DNA of 6,814 bases from Wenzhouxiangella sp. Its GTDB lineage: Bacteria; Pseudomonadota; Gammaproteobacteria; Xanthomonadales; Wenzhouxiangellaceae. Below are positions 1-6,711 of the stretch, piece after piece. Positions within the stretch are counted from its first letter, which is position 1. Every line of letters starts with the position of its first letter. The stretch spans positions 1 through 6,814 of the forward strand of contig SKQI01000016.1 of the NCBI GenBank assembly GCA_007119095.1, read 5' to 3'. The notes under the pieces were generated by a model, which did not search any database, was not told the DNA's origin, and saw nothing but the letters and a program-made list of their open reading frames with translations. The position numbers and the translations under genes are program-made.

Positions 1-11
1 AGATTCGTTGA
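1..11 (+). CDS. Possible 3' end of the preceding gene (murD expected)
   Basis: One reading frame gives Ile-Arg followed by TGA at 9-11, nine bases before the ftsW start; the other two plus frames run on past the ftsW start codon. In gammaproteobacterial dcw clusters the gene before ftsW is normally murD, so these bases are plausibly its last codons. Two codons cannot identify a protein, so the call rests on gene order only. Confidence 0.3.
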
Positions 12-13
12 GC

Positions 14-18
14 GAGGA
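14..18 (+). promoter_or_regulatory. Possible ribosome binding site of ftsW
   Basis: GAGGA lies only two bases before the ATG at 21, closer than usual. No other in-frame ATG occurs until residue 42, inside the first membrane segment, so the ATG at 21 remains the best start despite the tight spacing. Confidence 0.4.
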
Positions 19-20
19 CC

Positions 21-1217
21 ATGCCTGCAGCCACCCGCACCAATAAACGACAGGCCTACCGCTGGCGCGATGCCCCGCGCACCGCGGCGCTGGACACCAC
101 CCTGGTGGTGACCACGGCCTGCTTGCTGGTGATCGGTGTGATCATGGTGGCGTCCACGTCCATGGCCGTGGCCGAGATGTATGCCGTCTCGCAGTGGCAT
201 TACATCGTCCGTCACCTGATTTTTATCGGCATGGGCCTGACCGCAGCCTTGAGTCTGCGCCTGATCGGCACCCGCCAGCTGGAAATGCTCTCGCGCCTGG
301 CGCTGGTGCTGGCCGTGCTGGTGCTGCTGCTGCCGTTCGTGCCCGGCCTGGGTCACGAAGTCAACGGCTCGACGCGCTGGATCAACCTGGGCATTGCCCG
401 CTTCCAGGTGGTCGAGGTGGCCAAGCTGCTGGTCGTGATCTTTGTCGCCGGTTACCTGGCCCGCCGTCCCGAGCTGCATCGGGCGCGCTTTTTCGACACC
501 TTGAAGCCGCTGCTGGCCGTGGGCGTGCTGGCTGCGATCCTGCTGCTGCAGCCGGACATGGGCTCGGCCGTGGTTATTGCCGCCATAGTCGGCGGCATGA
601 TCTGGCTGGCCGGTGCTGCCTGGAAGCACTTGTTTGTGCTTGGTGCCTGCAGCCTGCCGCTGTTCGGCTTTGCCGCGCTGGAGCCGTATCGACTGCAGCG
701 GGTGATGACTTTCGTCGACCCCTGGTCGGACCCCTTCAACGCCGGCTTCCAGCTGACCCAGGCATTGATCGCGGTCGGCCGTGGCCAGATCACCGGCGTT
801 GGTCTGGGTGCTAGCGTGCAGAAGCTTTACTACCTGCCAGAGGCCCATACCGACTTCATCTTCGCCGTGCTGGCCGAGGAGTTCGGTCTGATTGGTATCG
901 CCCTGGTGCTGGTGCTGTTTGCCCTGCTGATTGCCCGTATCTTCGCCATCGGAATCAGGGCGATGCGGATGGAGAAGGCCTTTGCCGCCTATGTTGCCTG
1001 GGGTATCGCCTTGTGGGTCGGCATCCAGGCCCTGGTCAGCATGGGCGTGAACCTGGGGCTGCTGCCGACCAAGGGCCTGACCTTGCCGCTGATCTCAGCC
1101 GGTGGGTCCAGCCTGATCATGACCCTGATCGCCATCGCCGTTGTGCTGCGCATCGACTGGGAGCTGAAGCGCGAAGAGCTGGAGCGCCCGCGTCGGCGCC
1201 GGGACTGGGCGGCATGA
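21..1217 (+). CDS. ftsW: FtsW, septal peptidoglycan glycosyltransferase (SEDS family)
   Basis: FtsW polymerises lipid II into glycan strands at the division septum, working with the transpeptidase FtsI in the inner membrane. The 398-residue protein is close to the usual FtsW length (about 400). It has a short basic cytoplasmic N-terminus (to about residue 24), then many hydrophobic segments, starting at about 27-48. SEDS signatures are visible: NGSTRWINLG at 115-124, QPDMGSA at 177-183, PEAHTDFIFAVLAEEFG at 273-289, and LLPTKGLTLPLISAGGSS at 347-364. Asp278 in the HTDF motif matches the essential extracellular Asp known in FtsW/RodA. The C-terminal tail (about 378-398) is charged and Arg-rich. 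RodA is the main alternative, but the position next to murG and the dcw context point to FtsW. The stop codon overlaps the murG start (ATGA), which implies translational coupling. Confidence 0.97.
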   Translation: MPAATRTNKRQAYRWRDAPRTAALDTTLVVTTACLLVIGVIMVASTSMAVAEMYAVSQWHYIVRHLIFIGMGLTAALSLRLIGTRQLEMLSRLALVLAVLVLLLPFVPGLGHEVNGSTRWINLGIARFQVVEVAKLLVVIFVAGYLARRPELHRARFFDTLKPLLAVGVLAAILLLQPDMGSAVVIAAIVGGMIWLAGAAWKHLFVLGACSLPLFGFAALEPYRLQRVMTFVDPWSDPFNAGFQLTQALIAVGRGQITGVGLGASVQKLYYLPEAHTDFIFAVLAEEFGLIGIALVLVLFALLIARIFAIGIRAMRMEKAFAAYVAWGIALWVGIQALVSMGVNLGLLPTKGLTLPLISAGGSSLIMTLIAIAVVLRIDWELKREELERPRRRRDWAA

Positions 1218-2275
1218 GTAGCGCTTCCATCACCATCATGGGCGGCGGGACGGGTGGTCATATCTTCCCCGGCCTGGCCGTGGCCGCGGCGCTCAAGCAG
1301 CGCGGCGCCGAGGTGCGCTGGCTGGGCACGCCCGACGGCCTGGAAAACCGCCTGGTGCCGGCAGCCGGTATCGAACTCGATCGGATCGGCATTACCGGCC
1401 TGCGTGGCAAGGGCCTGGCCGGCTGGCTGGCCGCGCCGTTCAGAATCCTGAAAGCCATGCTGCAGGCCCGGCGGGTGTTTCGCGATCACCGTCCCAGCTG
1501 CGTGCTCAGCATGGGCGGCTACGTGTCCGGTCCGGGCGGCGTCATGGCCCGGCTGATGGGTATTCCGCTGGTGCTGCATGAACAAAACGCCATCGCCGGC
1601 CTGACCAATCGCTGGCTGAGGCCACTGGCTGCCCGGGTCATGACCGGCTTTCCTGCGGCCCTGGCCCGCGGCGAGCACTGCGGCAACCCGGTGCGCGCCG
1701 ATATTCTGAATCTGTCCGATCCGGCCGATCGCTACGGCGAGCGCAGCGGGCCGCTGCGCCTGCTGGTGATCGGCGGCAGCCTGGGCGCGCTGGCCTTTGC
1801 CCGCGCCGTGCCTTCAGCCCTGGCTCTGCTGCCGGAAGATCAGCGCCCGCTGGTCACCCATCAGGCCGGGCGCCAGCTTGAAACCACCCGCCGGGCCTAC
1901 GACGAGGCCGGGGTGAATGGCGAGGTGGTGGAATTCATCGACGATATGGCTGGCGCCTGGGGCCGGGCCGACCTGGCCATCTGCCGGGCAGGCGCCCTGA
2001 CCGTGGCCGAGCTGGCCGCTGCCGGTGTTGCTTCGCTGTTGGTGCCGTTTCCGTACGCGGTGGACGATCACCAGACCGCAAACGCTCAGTACCTGGCTGC
2101 CGGCCACGCCGCCTGGCTGGTGCAGGAACGTGATTTGAAGCCGGAAATGCTGGCCGAGCGCCTGCGCGGTCTGACCCGCGAACAGCTGGCGGCCATGGCC
2201 GGCCGTGCTCGTGGCCTGGCCCGAACGCGCGCTGCCGACAAGGTCGCCGATGCTTGCCTGGAGGTGGCGGCATGA
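1214..2275 (+). CDS. murG: MurG, UDP-GlcNAc:lipid I N-acetylglucosaminyltransferase
   Basis: MurG adds GlcNAc from UDP-GlcNAc to lipid I on the cytoplasmic face of the inner membrane, giving lipid II. The 353 residues match the family (E. coli 355). Two Rossmann-type domains are seen. The N-terminal acceptor domain has the glycine-rich loop GGGTGGHIFPG (10-20), GGYVSGPGG (101-109) and HEQNAIAGLTN (122-132). The C-terminal donor domain has GNPVR (157-161), GGSLGA (187-192), CRAGALTVAELAAAG (257-271) and PFPYAVDDHQTANA (278-291). GGSLGA and VDDHQ replace the E. coli GGSQGA and DRQQ, as known in Pseudomonas-type MurG. The frame is open upstream inside ftsW, but the ATG at 1214 fits the family length, puts the glycine loop at residue 10, and overlaps the ftsW stop by four bases. 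There is no strong Shine-Dalgarno, so initiation probably depends on coupling to ftsW. Confidence 0.97.
   Translation: MSSASITIMGGGTGGHIFPGLAVAAALKQRGAEVRWLGTPDGLENRLVPAAGIELDRIGITGLRGKGLAGWLAAPFRILKAMLQARRVFRDHRPSCVLSMGGYVSGPGGVMARLMGIPLVLHEQNAIAGLTNRWLRPLAARVMTGFPAALARGEHCGNPVRADILNLSDPADRYGERSGPLRLLVIGGSLGALAFARAVPSALALLPEDQRPLVTHQAGRQLETTRRAYDEAGVNGEVVEFIDDMAGAWGRADLAICRAGALTVAELAAAGVASLLVPFPYAVDDHQTANAQYLAAGHAAWLVQERDLKPEMLAERLRGLTREQLAAMAGRARGLARTRAADKVADACLEVAA
2260..2264 (+). promoter_or_regulatory. Ribosome binding site of murC
   Basis: GGAGG lies seven bases before the ATG at 2272, inside the last codons of murG. It favours that ATG over an in-frame TTG at 2254. Confidence 0.7.
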
Positions 2276-3702
2276 GCCGGCCGGTTCGTCCAGCGCCCAG
2301 CCTGATGCACCGGGTTCGGCATATCCATTTCGTCGGCATCGGCGGGGCCGGCATGAGCGGCATCGCCGAGGTGCTGATCAACCTGGGTTTCACCATCTCC
2401 GGCACGGATTTGAGTGAATCGGACAGCGTGCGCCGCCTGCGCAAGCTCGGCGCCCGGATCGCCATCGGGCACGCCGCCGAGCACCTGGCGGGTGCCGATG
2501 TGGTGGTTGTTTCCGGTGCAGTATCCGAATCCAACCCGGAAATTCTGGCGGCACGCGAACGCCGTATTCCGGTGGTGGCGCGGGCCGAGATGCTGGGTGA
2601 ATTGATGCGCTTCCGCCAGGGCATTGCGGTGGCCGGCACTCACGGCAAGACGACCACCACTTCCCTGGTTGCCGGCATCCTGGCCGAGGCCGGTCTGGAT
2701 CCGACCTTCATTGTCGGCGGCCTGGTCAACGCCTATGGCTCAAACGCGCGCCTGGGCGAGGGTCGCTATCTGGTGGCCGAGGCCGATGAAAGCGACGGCT
2801 CGTTTTTGAACCTGCAGCCGGTGATCTCGGTGGTGACCAACATCGACCGCGATCACCTGGATGCCTACCAGGGCAGCTTTGACCAGCTCCAGCATGCGTT
2901 TCTTGAGTTTCTGCATCACCTGCCGTTTTTCGGCGTGGCCGTGTTGTGCCTGGACGATCCGCACGTGGCCGAGCTGATTCCGGATGTGGGCCGAAATGTA
3001 GTGACCTACGGTTTCAGCGACCAGGCCGATGTCAGGGCGACCGAGCTGACCCAGCACGGTCGGCAGATGGATTTCCAGCTCTGGCTGCCGGATTCCACCG
3101 TTGGCATGGAAGTCAGCCTGATGCAGCCGGGTCGGCACAACGTCCAGAACGCCCTGGGTGCTGCGGCCGTGGCCTGGGAGCTGGGGATCGAGCCTGAAGC
3201 CATTGTCGCCGGACTGAATGCCTTTGGCGGAATCGGGCGCCGTTTCGCCGCGCTTGGCGAGCTGAATTTCAGCGGCCGTCGCGCGCTGGCCTTCGAAGAT
3301 TATGGCCATCACCCCACCGAGCTCGACGCGGTGGTGCGCGCCGCCCGCGCCGGCTGGCCCGAGCGTCGCCTGGTGCTGGTCTTCCAGCCGCATCGATTTA
3401 CCCGCACCCGCGACCAGTTCGATGCTTTTGCCCGGGTGCTGGCCGAGGCCGACGTGCTGATCCTGGCCGACATCTACCCGGCCGGGGAATCGGCCATCGC
3501 CGGGATTGATTCCGATGCGCTGGCCCGTGCCGTGCGTGATCGCCGTGAGCTGCCGTTGTATCGGGTCGGCGCGGTCGACCAGGTGCCCGAGCGCCTGGCC
3601 GAACTGGTCGAGCAAGGCGACCTGGTGCTGGTCATGGGGGCCGGCGATGTCGGCCGCCTGGGAACCGCGCTCAGGGGCCTGGCAGAGGAGGTGGGGCCAT
3701 GA
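2272..3702 (+). CDS. murC: MurC, UDP-N-acetylmuramate--L-alanine ligase
   Basis: MurC is the cytoplasmic ATP-dependent ligase that adds L-Ala to UDP-MurNAc, the first step of stem-peptide assembly. The 476 residues fit the Mur ligase family and all three domains are present. The N-terminal UDP-binding Rossmann domain has VGIGGAGMSGIAE (21-33). The central ATPase domain has the P-loop GTHGKTTTT (122-130), EADESDGSF (170-178), NIDRDHLD (190-197) and PGRHNVQNALGAA (286-298). The C-terminal domain has DYGHHPTE (343-350), FQPHRFTRT (371-379), ADIYPAGE (399-406) and GAGDVG (456-461). DYGHHPTE and FQPHRFTRT separate MurC from MurD, MurE and MurF; Mpl is the closest alternative, but the HIHFVGIGG start and the context favour MurC. 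The start overlaps the murG stop (ATGA) and the stop overlaps the ddl start. No murB lies between murC and ddl. Confidence 0.97.
   Translation: MSRPVRPAPSLMHRVRHIHFVGIGGAGMSGIAEVLINLGFTISGTDLSESDSVRRLRKLGARIAIGHAAEHLAGADVVVVSGAVSESNPEILAARERRIPVVARAEMLGELMRFRQGIAVAGTHGKTTTTSLVAGILAEAGLDPTFIVGGLVNAYGSNARLGEGRYLVAEADESDGSFLNLQPVISVVTNIDRDHLDAYQGSFDQLQHAFLEFLHHLPFFGVAVLCLDDPHVAELIPDVGRNVVTYGFSDQADVRATELTQHGRQMDFQLWLPDSTVGMEVSLMQPGRHNVQNALGAAAVAWELGIEPEAIVAGLNAFGGIGRRFAALGELNFSGRRALAFEDYGHHPTELDAVVRAARAGWPERRLVLVFQPHRFTRTRDQFDAFARVLAEADVLILADIYPAGESAIAGIDSDALARAVRDRRELPLYRVGAVDQVPERLAELVEQGDLVLVMGAGDVGRLGTALRGLAEEVGP
3686..3692 (+). promoter_or_regulatory. Strong ribosome binding site of ddl
   Basis: AGGAGGT, a seven-base match to the complement of the 16S rRNA 3' end, sits six bases before the ATG at 3699. 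It supports that start over the in-frame ATG at residue 9 (3723). It is the best Shine-Dalgarno in the window. Confidence 0.8.
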
Positions 3703-4625
3703 CCCGCGAAGAGGTCCTGGCCATGGGCCATGTTGCGCTGGTGATCGGTGGCGATAGCGCCGAGCGCGAGGTGTCGCTGAAAGGTGGCGAAGCCGTGGCC
3801 CGGGCATTGAGCGCGCTGGGCGTGCAGCACAGCGTGGTCGACGGCCCGCGACGACTGCTCGAGCAGGTCGCAGCCGGTCACTACGACCGCGTTTTCAACC
3901 TGCTGCACGGGCGCGGCGGCGAAGACGGCGCCCTGCAGGGTGCGCTGCGACTTTACGGCGTGCCGGTGACCGGCTCCGGCGTGCTCGGTTCGGCTCTGAC
4001 CATGGACAAGCTGCAGACCAAGCGCGTCTGGCAGGCCTGCGGCTTGCCGACCCCGCCGTGGCAGGTGGCCGACTCGGCCGACCAGGCCGAAGCCATTGCC
4101 GAACAGCTGGGTCTGCCGCTGTTCGTCAAGCCTGCGCGGGAAGGCTCCAGCATTGGCATGACTCGGGTCGAACGCTTCGACCAGCTCGCCCCGGCCATTG
4201 AACTGGCGCTGAGCTTTGATGAGCGGGTGCTGGTCGAGCGCCTGATCGATGGGCCGGAATACACCGCCTCGGTGTTGGATGGCGAAGTTTTGCCGCTGAT
4301 CGGGCTGAAGCCGGCGCGCGAATTTTATGACTACGCGGCCAAGTACGAATCCGGCGATACCGAGTATCGCTGCCCGTGCGGGCTGCCGGAGGCCGAAGAA
4401 GCGGCCCTGGCCCGGCTGTGCCGCGAGGCCTTTGAAGTGGTTGGCGCCGGCGGCTGGGGTCGGGTGGATTTGATGATCGACAGCAGCGGCCAGCCCTGGC
4501 TGCTGGAAGTGAATACAACGCCCGGCATGACCGAGCGCTCCCTGGTGCCCAAGGCCGCGCAGGCGGCGGGAATCGAATTCGAGGAACTGGTATGGCGAAT
4601 ACTGAAGACCAGCCGAGAGGACTGA
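3699..4625 (+). CDS. ddl: D-alanine--D-alanine ligase (DdlB type)
   Basis: This cytoplasmic ATP-grasp enzyme joins two D-Ala molecules to give the dipeptide that MurF adds to the peptidoglycan precursor. The 308 residues match DdlB (about 306). The N-terminal substrate domain has GGDSAEREVSL (17-27), whose first Glu (22) aligns with the catalytic Glu of E. coli DdlB, and LLHGRGGEDGALQG (68-81). The ATP-grasp part has VKPAREGSSIGM (143-154), RVDLMID (255-261) and EVNTTPGMT (270-278), which carries metal-binding residues. The omega-loop motif FYDYAAKY (209-216) keeps the Tyr typical of D-Ala-D-Ala ligases, so specificity for D-Ala-D-Ala rather than D-Ala-D-Lac is inferred. It overlaps murC by four bases (ATGA) and ftsQ by 34. 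The position in the dcw cluster corresponds to ddlB; I leave the symbol as ddl because paralogues elsewhere cannot be judged. Confidence 0.96.
   Translation: MTREEVLAMGHVALVIGGDSAEREVSLKGGEAVARALSALGVQHSVVDGPRRLLEQVAAGHYDRVFNLLHGRGGEDGALQGALRLYGVPVTGSGVLGSALTMDKLQTKRVWQACGLPTPPWQVADSADQAEAIAEQLGLPLFVKPAREGSSIGMTRVERFDQLAPAIELALSFDERVLVERLIDGPEYTASVLDGEVLPLIGLKPAREFYDYAAKYESGDTEYRCPCGLPEAEEAALARLCREAFEVVGAGGWGRVDLMIDSSGQPWLLEVNTTPGMTERSLVPKAAQAAGIEFEELVWRILKTSRED
4581..4585 (+). promoter_or_regulatory. Ribosome binding site of ftsQ
   Basis: GAGGA within the ddl coding sequence lies six bases before the ATG at 4592. It supports a true start inside ddl, and so a 34-base overlap of the two genes. 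Confidence 0.6.
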
Positions 4626-5341
4626 TCAACCCGGCCACCCTGGCCTCGCTGGTGCTGCTCGGCAGCCTGGCGTTAGGCGCGCTGTGGATGCGATCGGGCC
4701 TGATCGGCAGCGAGCAGTGGCCGATTCGCTGGCTGGACGTGGAAGGTGAGCTGCAGCGCACCTCGGTCAGCCAGGTCCAGGCCGCAGCCGCAGTGCCGGC
4801 CAGCCGCGGCTTTTTCGCCGTTGACCTGGCGCGGGTGCGCAGCGAAATCGAAGCCTTGCCCTGGATCGCCAAGGCCGAAGTCAGCCGCCACTGGCCCGAT
4901 GCCCTGCATCTGCGGGTGGTGGAGCACCGCCCGGTGGCGCGCTGGAATCAGAACCGCCTGCTCAGCGATCGCGGCGAGGTGTTCGAGGTCACCGGCAGCG
5001 ACAGCATGCAGGGTTTGGCCCGCCTGGTCGGCCCGGACAGCCGGCGCGAGGAAGTGCTCGAAACCTGGCTCTGGATGCGACATGAGCTGGGTGGTATCGG
5101 CCTGGATATCGCCCGTTTGGCGGTCGACGAGCGCGGCGCCTGGCAATTGGAGTTGGGCAACGGGGTTGAGCTGATCCTGGGGCGCGAGCAGATTGACCTG
5201 CGCCTGGCCCGCTTCATCGCCGTTCATGACCTGCTGCGCGGTGATGAACGCTCACTGGTCCGGGTCGATATGCGCTATACCAACGGCCTGGCTGTGCAGT
5301 GGGCCGGCAGCGAACGCGATCGGGAGGATGCCCATGGCTAA
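4592..5341 (+). CDS. ftsQ: FtsQ, bitopic divisome scaffold protein
   Basis: FtsQ is a single-pass inner-membrane protein that recruits FtsB/FtsL and links the cytoplasmic ring to the periplasmic synthases. The 249 residues show the usual layout: a short cytoplasmic tail (1-14), one membrane segment (about 15-34, rich in Leu and Ala), a POTRA domain (about 45-112), and a periplasmic beta domain (about 115-238). In the POTRA domain, WLDVEGE (47-53) and GFFAVDL (73-79) are visible, followed by ALPWIAKAEVSRHWPDALHL (88-107). The beta domain has LLSDRGEVF (123-131) and VDMRYTNGLAVQW (225-237), the latter in the strand region known to contact FtsB. Sequence conservation in FtsQ is low, so the call rests on this layout, these motifs and its place between ddl and ftsA. 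It overlaps ddl by 34 bases and ftsA by 8, in different frames. Confidence 0.95.
   Translation: MANTEDQPRGLINPATLASLVLLGSLALGALWMRSGLIGSEQWPIRWLDVEGELQRTSVSQVQAAAAVPASRGFFAVDLARVRSEIEALPWIAKAEVSRHWPDALHLRVVEHRPVARWNQNRLLSDRGEVFEVTGSDSMQGLARLVGPDSRREEVLETWLWMRHELGGIGLDIARLAVDERGAWQLELGNGVELILGREQIDLRLARFIAVHDLLRGDERSLVRVDMRYTNGLAVQWAGSERDREDAHG
5322..5328 (+). promoter_or_regulatory. Ribosome binding site of ftsA
   Basis: GGGAGGA lies five bases before the ATG at 5334 (GGAGG ends six bases before it). Another in-frame ATG at 5328 overlaps this motif itself, so 5334 is the likelier start. Confidence 0.7.
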
Positions 5342-6563
5342 GCGCAGCGAAAAGTCACTGGTCGTGGGCCTGGATATCGGCACCAGCAAGATTGTTGCCA
5401 TCGTCGGTGAGATTCAGCCCGACGGCCAGGTCGAAGTGATTGGCATCGGCAGCCACCCCTCGCGCGGCCTCAAGCGCGGCGTGGTGGTGGATATCGAGTC
5501 CACCGAGCAGTCTATCCAGCGCGCGGTGGAAGAGGCCGAGCTGATGGCCGACTGCGAGATTCACTCGGTGTTTGCCGGCATTGCCGGCAGCCATATTCGC
5601 TCGCTGAACTCGCACGGTGCGGTCGCGATCCGCGACAAGGAAGTGGTCGATGGCGATGTCGAGCGTGTGCTGGAATCTGCCCGCGCCGTCGCGGTACCGG
5701 CCGACCAGCGCATCCTGCATGTGTTGCCGCAGGAGTATGTCATTGATTCCACCGACGGCATCCGCCAGCCGGTGGGTATGTCGGGCGTGCGCCTGGAAGC
5801 GCGCGTGCACCTGGTCACGGCCGCGGTCAGCGCGGTGCAGAACGTGACCAAATGCGTGGCCCGCTGCGGGTTGCAGGTGGACGATCTGATCCTGCAGCAG
5901 CTCGCTTCCAGCTATGCGGTGCTGTCGGATGATGAGCGCGATCTGGGTATCGCCCTGGTCGATATCGGCGCTGGTACCACGGATGTCGCCGTGTTCACCG
6001 AAGGCGCGATTCGCCACACCACCTGCATTCCGATAGCCGGTGACCTGGTCACCAACGATATTGCCGTGGCCCTGCGCACCCCGACCGTGCATGCCGAAGA
6101 AATCAAGATCAAGTACGCCTGCGCCCTGGAACAGATGGTCTCCAGCGACGAGACCATCCAGGTGCCCAGCGTCGGCAATCGCGAGCCGCGTCGGCTGGAG
6201 CGCCAGGTCCTGGCCCAGGTGGTCGAAGCGCGCTACCGCGAATTATTCAACCACGTCCACAAGCAGCTCAGACAGTCGGGATTCGAATCGATGATCCCGG
6301 CCGGCCTGGTGCTGACCGGGGGCGGGGCAAAGATGGAAGGCGTTGTCGAGCTGGCAGAGGAGATTCTCCACATGCCGGTGCGACTGGGTACGCCGGAAGG
6401 CGTTGTCGGCCTGTCGGAAGTCGTAGGCAATCAGATCCACGCCACCGGCGTGGGCCTGTTGCTCTACGGCAGCCGCGCCGATGGTTCCGCCCGCACCGGT
6501 TTGGGGCGCGGCGGGGAAAGTCTCCTGGAGCGATTCAAGAACTGGTTCCAGGGAGAGTTTTGA
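5334..6563 (+). CDS. ftsA: FtsA, actin-like membrane tether for FtsZ
   Basis: FtsA is an actin-fold ATPase that polymerises under the inner membrane, anchors FtsZ filaments and recruits later division proteins. The 409 residues are slightly fewer than in E. coli (420). The phosphate-1 loop VGLDIGTSK is at 11-19, the FtsA-specific 1C subdomain lies at about 84-165 in place of actin subdomain 1B, phosphate-2 VDIGAGTTD is at 209-217, and the adenosine motif LTGGGAKMEG is at 327-336. After a Gly/Arg-rich linker (about 380-395), the protein ends in the amphipathic helix LLERFKNWFQGEF (397-409), the conserved membrane-targeting sequence, so the 3' end is intact. The ATG at 5334 overlaps the end of ftsQ by eight bases. 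A much longer upstream extension of the frame lies inside ftsQ and is not FtsA-like. ftsZ normally follows directly but is not seen in the 251 bases left. Confidence 0.97.
   Translation: MAKRSEKSLVVGLDIGTSKIVAIVGEIQPDGQVEVIGIGSHPSRGLKRGVVVDIESTEQSIQRAVEEAELMADCEIHSVFAGIAGSHIRSLNSHGAVAIRDKEVVDGDVERVLESARAVAVPADQRILHVLPQEYVIDSTDGIRQPVGMSGVRLEARVHLVTAAVSAVQNVTKCVARCGLQVDDLILQQLASSYAVLSDDERDLGIALVDIGAGTTDVAVFTEGAIRHTTCIPIAGDLVTNDIAVALRTPTVHAEEIKIKYACALEQMVSSDETIQVPSVGNREPRRLERQVLAQVVEARYRELFNHVHKQLRQSGFESMIPAGLVLTGGGAKMEGVVELAEEILHMPVRLGTPEGVVGLSEVVGNQIHATGVGLLLYGSRADGSARTGLGRGGESLLERFKNWFQGEF
6551..6555 (+). promoter_or_regulatory. Possible ribosome binding site after ftsA
   Basis: GGGAG lies eight bases before the ATG at 6564. 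It also encodes the conserved Gly-Glu of the FtsA C-terminus, so the match could be a coding coincidence. Confidence 0.35.
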
Positions 6564-6671
6564 ATGCATTACCTCGTGTTGGGCAACAACCGGGAGGCGG
6601 CGCTGGAAGCCCGCCAAGAGGCAGCAGTCGCCGTCTCCCGCGCCCTTTTTGTAAGCCTCCCTTATTCATGA
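6564..6671 (+). CDS. Unrecognised 35-residue ORF directly behind ftsA
   Basis: The ATG follows the ftsA TGA with no gap (TGAATG) and has a GGGAG ribosome binding site eight bases upstream. The predicted peptide begins MHYLVLGNN, has an Ala/Glu/Arg-rich middle (EAALEARQEAAVAVSRA) that could form a helix, and ends FVSLPYS. I recognise no family. The ORF spans the terminator-like hairpin at 6591-6640. Its TGA at 6669-6671 is followed in the same frame by open sequence to the window edge, so a broken or frame-disrupted longer gene is possible. It could also be a leader peptide, or not translated at all. The hairpin gives part of this sequence a non-coding explanation. Confidence 0.22.
   Translation: MHYLVLGNNREAALEARQEAAVAVSRALFVSLPYS
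6591..6650 (+). terminator. Terminator-like hairpin with T-tract downstream of ftsA
   Basis: CGGGAGGCGGCG (6591-6602) pairs with CGCCGTCTCCCG (6629-6640): eleven Watson-Crick pairs and one G-U pair, around a 26-base loop. A further GGGC (6581-6584) can pair with GCCC (6642-6645), which would put the stem directly against TTTTT (6646-6650). A GC-rich stem followed by T's is the form of a Rho-independent terminator. The long loop and only five T's make it less than ideal. It could instead be an RNA-processing or stabilising structure between ftsA and what follows. Confidence 0.5.
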
Positions 6672-6711
6672 TGCCTTCTACTGCAACGCCCCCAGGCCCC
6701 GCATCTGCTGA

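Noticed and set aside
1013..1213. 67-codon N-terminal extension of MurG
   Set aside because: It lies out of frame inside ftsW. MurG length and the position of the glycine-rich loop fit the ATG at 1214.
989..1678. 229-codon minus-strand frame across the ftsW/murG junction
   Set aside because: It is antisense to two well-supported genes, low in complexity with many His/Gln/Gly, and has no recognisable domain.
2740..3807. 355-codon open frame on the minus strand across murC and the start of ddl
   Set aside because: It is fully antisense to murC and ddl, which carry complete family motifs. Long antisense frames are common in high-GC coding DNA, and its product (rich in His, Gln, Arg, Gly) looks like no protein family.
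2272..4625. Lack of murB between murC and ddl as a sign of deletion
   Set aside because: A murC-ddl order without murB is normal in several gammaproteobacterial groups, where murB lies elsewhere. The 4-base murC/ddl overlap shows a settled arrangement.
5193..5333. 47-codon N-terminal extension of FtsA
   Set aside because: The extension is read from inside ftsQ in another frame and does not resemble FtsA. The ATG at 5334 has a proper ribosome binding site and places the phosphate loop at the family-typical position.
3600..5333. Internal promoters for ftsQ and ftsA, as known in E. coli
   Set aside because: I looked for -35/-10 pairs upstream of both genes and saw none convincing in this GC-rich coding sequence. 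Absence by eye does not exclude them.
5355..6092. 245-codon minus-strand frame inside ftsA
   Set aside because: It mirrors the ftsA codons in high-GC sequence. FtsA motifs on the plus strand explain the region.
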